From assembly GCA_963970005.1 (NCBI GenBank), contig CAXAMN010005258.1:186001-250000 (forward strand): a DNA stretch of 64,000 nucleotides, read 5' to 3'. A program made the position numbers and the translations under genes. This DNA is from Durusdinium trenchii. Taxonomy: Eukaryota > Sar > Dinophyceae > Suessiales > Symbiodiniaceae. Shown piece after piece: positions 1-10,800 of the stretch. The stretch's first letter is position 1; each line of letters opens with the position of its first letter. The notes below the pieces were generated by a model. It worked only from the letters and a program-made list of their open reading frames with translations. It made no database searches and had not been told where the DNA came from.

Positions 1-139
1 ACTGTGTGCTCGATTCTACGTCCGGGTTGTGACTGTGCCTCGGGCCCTGAGGGTACCCGTTCCCCCGAAAAAGGATGCCGGTTCGAACGCAGACTTGCTA
101 GTGAAACTGGCCACTTAGCTCGACATGTCGAGAGGCAAC

Positions 140-500
140 CAGGTAAGATCCTAGTCCGATGACCACGAGGATGAGGATGGTAGTCATGATGGATCATGAT
201 GGTGATGCTGATGAACATAGAGAGAACTGATAAGGACGTGACGCAGTCAGGGTGACGGTGGATGCATTTTACGCTTCGGTTTGCCACGGCGATGTTTCGA
301 ATATTCCAGTGCGTTTCCTCTCAGATAGCCTCTAAACTAAACATAGCCCTGTGGTGATGGTGTTGAAGATGACGGTGATGCTTACGGCGATTATTACGGT
401 CCGAATTACGGTAATCTAATCATCTAATCATTACTTTTTGTTGGGATGGTGTTGGTGATCTCCCTGATGATGTTGATGATGGCCATGATGTGCAAACACT
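140..500. repeat. GAT/ATG-rich low-complexity stretch
   Basis: Imperfect GAT/GATG triplet runs recur at about 165-240, 350-400 and 440-495. The rest of 1-1129 shows no exon, RNA gene or mobile element that I can support; the short open frames here look like chance. Confidence 0.5.
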
Positions 501-1129
501 TCCGCACAAATGCATCCGGCCACAGTCGTTCCGGGGCGAGCTGGATCGAACACAGACCGGGAGACCTGTTGAGCAACTTCAGACGGACATGGGTTTGGAG
601 GGTGTCCGACTATATTGTGCATTTGTGGGTCTATAGTCTTGAAGGATTTGCAAGGTGTAGCTGATAGGATCTGCTAGGTTTTGGCTTTTAGTCCTGGATC
701 ATGGATAGCATGATATTTGTCATGGCCGAAAGGCCACCAGCGAAGCTCTCACGGGAGATGGGGCAGATTACGGAGGCGCGCGAGGGGCGAGGGGCGGGTT
801 CGGCAGATGAGTGCAGATGTCATCTCCATTCAGACGACGAAGTTGGTGGGGAAGTTCTTTTAGCTCAATTTCAGCTCAAATCCTTGGGTGTCAGTGTTTC
901 GGTTCCTTGGTGCAAATGTTGTTTTGTCAGGGTCTGGAGCCCCCATTAACGGAGACTATCCGGCCAATCCAATCAATCATTTGATGGCTGATGTGCTTCC
1001 CTCACTCCTTTTGCTAGCTGCTATCCTTCACTTGCTGCCATGCCTGGTTCAGATTATATAGTGCACTCCGCCAAACAAATTAACATACTTGTATGTTTGT
1101 GAAATCATTGAGGTATCCACAACCTCTCT

Positions 1130-1258
1130 TCCGCCAGGCGTCCAGTACCGCACAAAGAGCGGTTACGCCTGTGAGACCTGGGGTTCGGGCGTGGCCTCCA
1201 GTTACACGAACCCGCCTTACACCACGCTGGCTGGAGCCCAGAACTACTGCCGCAACCC
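1130..1258 (+). CDS. Kringle-like domain exon (partial gene)
   Basis: One reading frame gives a sequence with kringle hallmarks: YRTKSGYACETW, then a Tyr/Pro-rich middle, then AQNYCRNP. The family pattern is sG..C..W...NYCRNP. The exon is bounded by an AG acceptor after CTTCCGCC and a consensus-like GTATGTG donor directly after the Asn-Pro codons. Kringles are disulfide-bonded extracellular binding modules. Only part of a domain (about 43 residues) is present, so neighbouring exons lie elsewhere or are lost. It may belong to a separate secreted or membrane protein upstream of SLC44 copy A. The domain call rests on the motif only. Confidence 0.5.
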
Positions 1259-1750
1259 GTATGTGGCCGCTCGATTGGTGTGGTCGAATGCAAGGGGTGC
1301 ATTTTTGGGCTGGGAGGAGTGGCTCGGCACTGGTGCGATGGGAAAGGGGATGAAAGGGGAGATTTGGAACCTTTTGGAAACGGGCTCAGGTTCATGGGGA
1401 ATCTCATGCAGTCATATACTATTTTCTTAATCCTTGAGGTTCGCAAGTAGGCATGTTGTGCATTGTGGCGTCCAAGATTGTCCAAGGGGAAGAAGACTAG
1501 CACAGATCCAAGAGAATGACTATGTTTAAGGTCTTCCATGGTCTTTCATACTCTCCCTGCTGTTTTTATCGCAAGCAGAGGGTCGATCAGAACTGAACCA
1601 CGCAACTATAATTCAGCTCAGTGTCTTGTGATTTTGTTATTCTTGCGGGGCAGGGTTTCTCTCCAGGAGCATGTTCCCCAGGAAAGCTTTGTCTGGAAGG
1701 CGGGTTTTCCCTTACAGGGCGCATTCCTTTGGCTTCCGCGGCGGCCCCAG

Positions 1751-1809
1751 GCTACCCAGACCAACAAAGCGAGCACCATTTGGTGCTTCACCACGGATCC
1801 ACAGACAAG
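1751..1809 (+). CDS. SLC44 copy A exon 1 (visible): extracellular loop
   Basis: AG acceptor at 1749-1750, frame ending STIWCFTTDPQT, donor AG|GTTCC. The last two bases (AG) plus the first base of the next exon make Arg. The paralogous exon in copy C reads STIWCFTSDSEV, which supports it. Confidence 0.65.
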
Positions 1810-4800
1810 GTTCCATTTCGTTGGACGCGTTGAAGCCGTGGGTCACCGCTTCATGACACGCACAAGCATCGATCGGAGGTAGGCCTTTTACCGGAGATCA
1901 CTCTGATCACTCTTCATTGAAACAAAGATGCTTTTCAATTGTGCAATATACTTTGGGTCTTACTGGCCAAAACCTCTGCTCCTACAGATTGTATTGTATT
2001 CTTTTGTTGCGTTCGCTGCGTCCGTGCTCACACCTTCACGTGCCCAGCACAGACACTCCCAGATCTCCCAGCATCTAGCTTCCCTGCCCCGTCATCTCGC
2101 CAATTGCCGAAGGGATCACCGCCGGACCTCGGTCGCCAAACCTCCAGGTGGGAGGAGTGCACGCCGGTGGGCGTGATCCAGCCGGTGTGCGCCTCGGGGT
2201 ACGCCGTCACCAGCGAGGAGGTCCGCAAGGTCTTAGAGATCGCAGGTGGGGGCGGATCGCAGGTGCGTGGAGGCGATCAAAACTGGAGGCTGAGAGGCTT
2301 TGGAAAACAAGTAAGTTCCATCAGCGGATGGACCTAAAAGGAATTTGCGACGTGTTGTTGATTTCTAAGAGTGGCTTTGGGTCGCCTCCCAGCCCTGAAT
2401 GAAAAAAGGCTTCAGTCAGCAGACCAACGCATATTCGGCTCCCAGAGCGATCAGAAGGTCAGAAGGTGTCCACTTGACTAACTGGAGGCTGGGACACTTC
2501 AGAGAGGTTATGACGCCATCACATGCCATCACATCATTTTTGGTGTGTTCGAAAACCTCCTGGTTCGGGGAAAACTCTGTGCTTCCTTTGCGATCGGTGT
2601 TGCTGCGGTTTGGTTTGTATCGTTGGGTCGCCCATTCTCAGCCAAGTAAGTACATCAAATCAGACCAACAAGAGAGCTTGATTCTGCGCTTGTTTGTGCT
2701 TTTGCTGACCTTAATTATTGATCAGACTTTGACATTGATCACTATACTGCTGTGTGATGCTTTTGACCTGCTAAAAGTAATTGATCTAAACAGGCGCCGC
2801 CCCCACATATGGGTGTGACGTCGTGTGTGACGTGTTTGGCAGGTTATGTGGTTTGGGGCTTTGCCTTCATTTACTGGCTCTTGGTTTGTTGCTTCTTCGA
2901 TCGGATCCAGCTGGCCATTGCCGTGAACAAAGTGGCCGCCACCTTCGTGCGCCTCGGCGGCCAACGGCCGACGGCCATCGCCACCCACGGCCAAACGGCC
3001 CGTGATGTTCGGAGGTGGTGTTGCAGACATCGGCGGTGGTGTTTCATGCAGGGTGTCGGGCGCACCAATTTCAGGGACTGCAGTTGGGTTCAACTCCTGT
3101 GCCCCCAGGGGTTTTTCGGTTTTTCACCTGCATCATCGGACCGCCCTGTCGGTGCCGCAGTCTCCAAGGCGTCACCGTCGAGTTGGCGTCGGTCTCGCTC
3201 TCAGGTCCCACACCATGCGCATCATTGGGGTGCCCATCGTTCAAGCAGTGGTGGGGATCCTATGGATCCTCTTGTGGGGCGTTTCAGTGAGCTTCCTCGT
3301 CTCACAGGTGCCGAGGACTTCTTCCAACGGGTCCGACGTCACTCGTGGCGAGTAGTTGCTGGGAGGAAGCGAATGCGGGAGCTGGAAGTGGTGAGCGTGG
3401 CGCTTTGGGGCACGAAATAAGAAGGTCACGGTCCGTGTTTTTCGGTACGGCGGGTTTCGATGAAGGCCTGTCCTGATATTGTTTATTGACTTTTGCGTTT
3501 TTTTCCAAATTGTGACGTCAAATCGATATATGAAAAGCGTGCGATAATTCTGCCTGCCAATTTGGTAGTGTTATTGCAAGAATTTGAGGGTCGTTGTTTG
3601 TTTGGGACCCTGAATGCAGACAGAACTGAGCTTGCTCACTTCCCCATGCGCAAGCACAGAACAACCTGTACAAAAGCAGGCGCAGAACCACTCACCTGCC
3701 CACAGCCTGAAGCAACTTCCCCCACGCACCAGGGTGTTGTTGGCACTCATAACAAACGTCACCACCTTGGCCCCTCCCCCACCCACAACAAGCAGCAGCA
3801 CTAGGTATGATGCAGCAAGCGGCAGGGCAGTACTTGTAGGTGTCGGATATGGCCCCCTCCCCAAGAGGGAAAACACAACACGCACACATGCACACACGGG
3901 ACTGTTAGATGTACAGTCAGCACAAACCAAGTAACAGACGATAGAGCCAAGGCATCAATGGAGGACAGTCTGAGAATGCTCACCAGTCACCGAAACAGAA
4001 GGAAATTTGTTAACAGCAGTAGGGCATGCAATTTCTTCTTGATCTGCTTGCTGATGTGCCAACGAAACTGACGAAACTTGCCGGTTGGATGCTTCGCCAC
4101 CTTTAACAGGGTTTTTGATGGTACTATCATGTACTACCAGCAGATGCTCCGAAGTGCTGCTGAGACTACACCAGAAGACCAACAGCCTCATAGCTGTCCA
4201 ATCAGGTAACGGCAATTCCCACGCACCGCCGATTCCGCCTCGCGACAACAACAGCCCGCACCACTTGCCCCCAGGGAGAAATAGAATGATTATGGACAAT
4301 CAACTTCAACAATGATGATTTATGTTTTGACTCTTTTGGAACTGTACTGTGCATTTTTAGGGGTCCACATGGATATATATATATATATTTAGAGCTTACT
4401 ATCACTATAATAATTGCTCTATTTTTGGGAGATGATTGAGTGCGTTGGAGTACCGACCCCCTCGAACTTGTACATTTTTGAGGGGGTCCACATTATATCC
4501 ATGTGCAGGATGCATTTTCCGACCTCCTTGGAATCGTACATGTCTCAGGGAGTCCAAATTATATCCAACAATGCCTCCACATGGCTATAATTTGGACCCT
4601 TCAAAGCTTTCAGTTTGAAGGAGGTGGCAAATAGAATATGAGTGTGAACACCCAGTGATTGTGCAATAAGCTGTGCAATTGCCACCAGCTGATGACATGA
4701 TGCAATATGATGCAATAATGTTTCTTTTTTTTGAGAGGAGTCGTTTGTTTGGCTTTCATAGACCTGGTGATGCAAATTGCACGATAATGAGAAATATAGT

Positions 4801-7800
4801 CAGAACTATATGATATGTGAAAATGATGTGTTTTTCATGCGGTCTCCCGCCCCCCACGCCTCTCCCGGACACACCTCTTGATGCAGGATATGCATTTTCG
4901 TTCCGGATACGCATTTTCCTTCCCCCATTGCACCTTCGGTGCGGGTGGATTTGAACACCTTCTGCAACTGCGGCGCACTTGCCAGGTGCCAGCGGACTAC
5001 ACCCCCACAGGTGCCTACACGACCTACCTTGAGGCTTATGGTTCGACGAACACCACCGGCGCTTGTACAGACAAGTGGCCCACCGGCTCTGTATACAAGG
5101 ACGAGGACAACTGCAGCTTGGCAGTGTCATCGTGGCGGGATATGGCGGCAGTGGAAGGAGTGAGTGACGCCAGAGGAAGGCTACAGTCGTGCACGCCTTG
5201 CAATAACAAGACTATTAATATATATATATATATATACATATTTCTTTCGAGAACACATGTTTGTTTACTGAAGAGTTTGGGGACTTCAGGAGGTGCCTCT
5301 CAGTGTGTCCTTCAATGGTCAAGAAAACTTCGATGAGTCACTGACACTGACTCTGGAGCCGGCTGCGCTCGATCAGGGGGAGAGAGAGGGACAGAGAGAG
5401 AGAGAGAGAGAGAGCGCGAGAAAGTGTTAGTTAGAGAGGTTTTTCCTTTCAGCATTTTGTCGTGCAACCCATTGAATTGCACTAAATCTTGATATTTGGA
5501 TTGGTGGAGTGGGGAGCAATAGATGGAGATGCCGACCTACTGTGCCTCGTGCACCATTCTGCCCCTGGGAATACCTGATATATATATATATATATAAATA
5601 CATAGAGAGAGAGAGATAGTGAGAGAGAGGGACATTGAAATGCACAAACGTCAATGCTTTTTGTGGCCCAAGGGTGCTGGACTTTGACAATCGTTTCAGA
5701 CTTGGCTATTCTGATCCATAACAAGTGCCTTACTAGTAGTAACAAGAAGCTAGTAGTAACAGGTGCCACGCNNNNNNNNNNGCCACGCTAGTAGTAACAG
5801 GTGCCTTACTAGTAGTAACAAGAAGCTACTAGTAACAAGATTCAGGTCGTTTCGTTCTGACTTGGTCTCGACACTAGGCACCACCATTGATGGCGTGCCG
5901 GCATGCTGGAAATGCTCGCCTCCTCGATATGTTACATGGCGTAAATTTAAAACGAGTCCTTGCGTTTGGTGTCAATGACAGGCCCACCGCAACCACCATG
6001 GTCTGTAGAATGAAGCCCCTTTTTGTTTGGCGGCAGCATGCAGCCCGAATTGATACAACCATTTCATTTCATGTTTCCATCTCTATCCTTTGACTCTAGC
6101 AGGGGCCTTGGCCTCAAATGACAATGGTCCTTGTTAAAGACATCGGCGCTGCTCACATGAGATCACATGAGTCAGTCAACTGTCAATGCGGTTTTCCTCA
6201 TGTGCAAAAATCAAGCCGCAGCCATGGGCCATAGCACATTTCCTTGGCACATTGGTCAATTGTATGGCCCAGCGTTCTGCGGCAGATCTCCTTCGGGCCA
6301 GAATCAATCGAGCTTTCCTCGTTTATGCAAGGACAGCTGACTTGTTCTTTGATTCCTTCATGTGTGCGGCACTCCTTGTTGCAAGTGACACAAGTCACAA
6401 GACCTTGAAGTGGCAAATCGCAGAATTGCATGAGAATGGACACTGAGCAACATAGGCATTTTAAGTTGCGCTGCCATGTAGCTTCATTATTGTAAATGGA
6501 TGTGATAGGGGGTTGTTGGGTAGTGCAGCTGCTTGCTGAGGTCTTCGACTACCGCTTTGCAGTATCCTTCTTCGCCCGGGGGCCCAGGAAGAGAGGATGG
6601 ATGATGTCAGATGGGCGCAAAGGGTTCTTGGCATTCTTTCCTTGAAGATGTGTTGGAACGTCACCAGTGGGTTTGGGACTTCACCCTCCCCTAAGCCCGA
6701 GGGCGTGTGATGACTCAGAGGACGGGGTTTGTATGCATGAGGTGTTCAAAATGCATCGCCGATGCGCACGACACAAAAGAGCTTGTGAACAACCCCCTTT
6801 TTTTTTGCCACTGCGGGTGTTCAAGCAGTTTGTGACACTTTTGATGATGTCGCCATGAATGTGGTGGTGTTTTGCTTCTTAGGTCCCTGGGAGGGACTTA
6901 TGAGAGATCATGAGAGTGTGTGCTGATGCTCATTCAAGATCTTTTTGGGATTTATATAGTTATATAGTTCTTGATGGATCCTGGGAACACATTCTTGTGA
7001 CTATAACGTCCAATAAGTAAAGACACCGCATCACTTTAAAACATGTGCTGGGAATCATTCCCATGTTTGTATATTATGTCAGAACGTTGTTGGTCACGAG
7101 CTTCAAAGCTCCCTAAGCCTTCTCCGTCGCAAGTCCTGTTTTGATGTTGGAGGTTTTCCTTTGGAACAACGCCCTCAACATTGCCATTGGCCAATGCATC
7201 ATTGCCGGCGCTGTTGGTGTTTGGCGCCCCGACTGTTGCCTTTGACAACGAGAGACATGGGTAAGTTGGGACTCAAAGGTGGCTATATTATAGGGCGATA
7301 TAGGGCGCAGTGGGGGATTTGACAAGCATCTTGCGTGCGTGCACTTTGGGTGGGGAGGAATCGCCGCTTGGTCAGTCTTGTTGTCAAACTTTGCCCGTGG
7401 AAGCGTTGCTTCCCATCTGCTCAGCCGAGGTTCTTCACACCTAACGCCGAGAAGGGGAAGAGGGGAGCCATCAAGACATCGGTCTGGAATGTCTTCCGCC
7501 CCTTGGCGGGCCTGGTCGGTTCAGCTTGGACAATGAGTTACCATAGCATGGTGGCATGGTGTTACAGTGATTCAGATGACGGCTCCATTTCTTTTGGTCC
7601 GCAGTAGGCTCTGCCGGTTCAATCATTCATCCATTCATTCATTCCTTGCTTTGCCTTGCCTTGCCTTGGGGCGGTGGATATTGATTGAAATCACCCGCCC
7701 AGCCTGCTCAGCACTGTTTTCAGCTGGTGGCCCAAGCAAGTGAGCCGAGTGGCTCCCGCAGTAAAGCCTGGGCGCCGCACAGCAAGAAAGCTTTGCCACC

Positions 7801-10800
7801 CGCGGAGTGGATAGCAAGAGGCAGTTGGTACAAAAGAAGCCACACCTCAATCCTTCAGCGACCCTGTTTGAACCATTTTTGAATCCCCCAATTGAACTGA
7901 AAGGGCTTTTTGGGATGATTGTATGTTAGCCAATCCGATTCTCCACCGGTCCAGTTTCGGCCTTTTCTAGGCTATCACCTTGGCTCGCTGGCCTTCGGCT
8001 CCTTCATCATCGCAGTCATCCAATTCATTAGGCGACGCATGTTCGGCCCCACCCCGTTGTGGTGGAGGGGCCGAACACTCCAAAGGCCTTATAAACATTT
8101 ATTGGTTTGAGTGTCATTCCACGCGAGGTAAACCTAAGGGACACCAAAGGTAAACGTGTGGAACCCTTGCTGCCGATGTGCAATCAGCGGCTCAATGGCA
8201 GGCCTTGGAAACAGTCGAAAGTATGGTGCACAAAAGCTATTTTGGTTGAGGTCCTCATGGAAACATTTGATATACTCACCTGCTTCGGTTTCCATAGCTT
8301 GATGTGGTTACCATTGGTTCTCGTCATCTCTTGATGGTCAGGTTCATAGCTATCGATTCGTTGTGGCGTTGGAGGTGTGCTGGAGTTGGTTCCATCAAAT
8401 GCTCAAGCTGCCAGTGAAAAAGTCCGGGACTCGCGAGGTACCTGATGAATTACTTCGAGAAGCAGGCGAAGGCGCAGAAGAATCGCGCACCTCGAAGATT
8501 CAAGCAGTTGGCCCGTCTATGCAGGGCAAGTCTAGCAAGTGGTCGGTTTCTTGGGGTGGCTACAGTGCCCAAAAAAGCATGCGTCAAAATAAGAGACCTC
8601 GACTTCAAGGGCATAAAACAGCGATAAACAAACATATCGCAGCTCCAGATGCATCCAGGAGCTTGTTGTGCTTGGACCTTAGGTTTGATACGTCCAGGCG
8701 TCTCGACTTGACCGAAGGAGTTGCTGCTCCAAGACATTGTTTGGTCAACGAGTCAAGCCCTGGTGCTGGTATTCAAAGGGCCACGACGTGGCACAGTCTC
8801 TGTTGCTGCACCGCACTGTCTCCGGAGATCCCCCCCCCGGTGTGAACTAACCAATGTAGTTGCAGGAACGTCAAGCCTCAGAGAGGTAATGGCTGCCTCG
8901 CACTTGAGGTAATGGCATTGATTTTGCGCTGCCTTCAGTGCTGCATGTATTGCTTCGAGCAATGCATCAGGTTCTTGAACAAGAACCTGGGGCTTAGCGG
9001 AGAGGATGCGGAAGGACTCAAGCTCATGGCCCACCATAGGAGAAGATTAGAACCAAGCGCCTCATTCACAATTCATGCCGGTTGGACTCAGTGGTATTAT
9101 GATCGGCTGCAAGTCCCACTGACCAGGACCATGTTGAGAACCGACTCCATGTTTGCTTGGCCAAGCTTCCCATGGTTGTGGTTACCTGGTTAGACATGGC
9201 AATATCATTGCTGTTGCACCTGCCGGCATTCGGGCGCTCCAAAGTTGTGCACAGTCCCGGGAAACGACAGATTGACCGAAACAGTCCTTCCAGCGATCAC
9301 CGGTTGTATAGCAGTTTTGGGGCGTGAAGGAACTATATATTGTTCTTTCAGAGTTTCTTTCAGATATTGGGCCCAGGGCCTCAGCAGGTGCACAACTCAT
9401 GGCTTAGATGTTCACAGTGTGGCGGATGCTATTTTGGGAGCTATCGGGATCTCTGTCAGGAACGCATACATCCAGATCGCGCTCATGGGCACCAACTTCT
9501 GCACCTCTGCGAAAGCTGCAACTCGACGGAGCTGAGGTTGTAAGGTGCTGTGCGTTTCATGAGCAAGTGCCACCGTGCTACATAAATGCATCCAAACGGC
9601 CAGATGGACGCGTTTCATCGAAGTTGGCTCCAAGAAACCAACCTTCCAACCCTGTCGCCAGTCCTGTCACTCGTTCAGAAGGCCTTCTTCCTCATTCTGC
9701 GGAACGCCTTGCGCTTCGGGACGGTCGCGGCGCCTTGGTGGACCTGGTGGATCGAGCTCTCGGCGCGAGCCGGATGGCAGGTTTTATATATAGACCTGCA
9801 GACATGTTTAATAGATAGAAAAGTTAAATCACCACTAAAAATGTATGGGAAACCGTGCCACTATCGATTTGGGGACCACGAATAATCTGGTTCAATTTAA
9901 GGATCCTACAGCGGGTGCTGTTCACGAGTACTACACCGTGGGGAGGGTGTCATGTCCCTCAGATCTCCCCTTTGTTTACCATCTTGAACCTGATATCCTC
10001 CGCACCAGATGGCCAGTTCGTTGAATCATCATGATTGTACTGGAAGGCTTGGAGACATGGGGCGACATTCATAGACATTCATAGACAACAGTAAACATAT
10101 AGTAATTTCTATGCGCAAATACTAGACATTGCGGCCCATAGTGTGTACCTTTCTTTGCGAAAAGAGAAAGATGCTCACAACTCCAGACTGACGCCCTCCA
10201 GCATCAGCTGCTCCACGCCAGCCGGACGATTTGCGCACAGTTGTTGAGCACCATGGTGAACCTCATTGGTTTCTTCTTCATTGTGGCTGCATCCGTTGGT
10301 TTGGGCCTCTCGGCAGGGTTGGCCCGGAAAAATTTGATGCTAGCGTGGCCATGCATGGCCATGTAGAAAGCCTGGTCGGTCTTTGTTCACGTTGAATCCT
10401 CAGGTTGATGAGTTGAATCCGAGGCTACCTCTTCCTGCAAGCCTTACATCCCGACATGGCCTTCGTGATTCCCTTGCTGATGTACGCTGGGTCCTCGGAT
10501 GTCCGGCAACAGGTGAAAGAAAGCGGCCGTCCATTCAGCTGGGTGGGGCCATGCTGTGTCTGGCTCATGTCGTGCACTTGTTCTCCCATGTTCTCCCATT
10601 TTCCCGGATTGTTTCGTCCAACTGCACTATATATGTGGGTTCGTTGAGTGTATGGAGTTGTTCAATGTTGTTCACGTATACTGACTGTGAGAGCCCCCAA
10701 AATCTCCGAGTTCATTTGCTTCTCCCTGAGCCCATACATCGCCTCCCCAGTGGTTGTTTGCACAGAAGGCCATGATGGCCTATGTGGTGGCGAAGCTGCT

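Noticed and set aside
5380..5630. CRISPR-like or regulatory array
   Set aside because: Plain GA and TA microsatellites without spacer structure.
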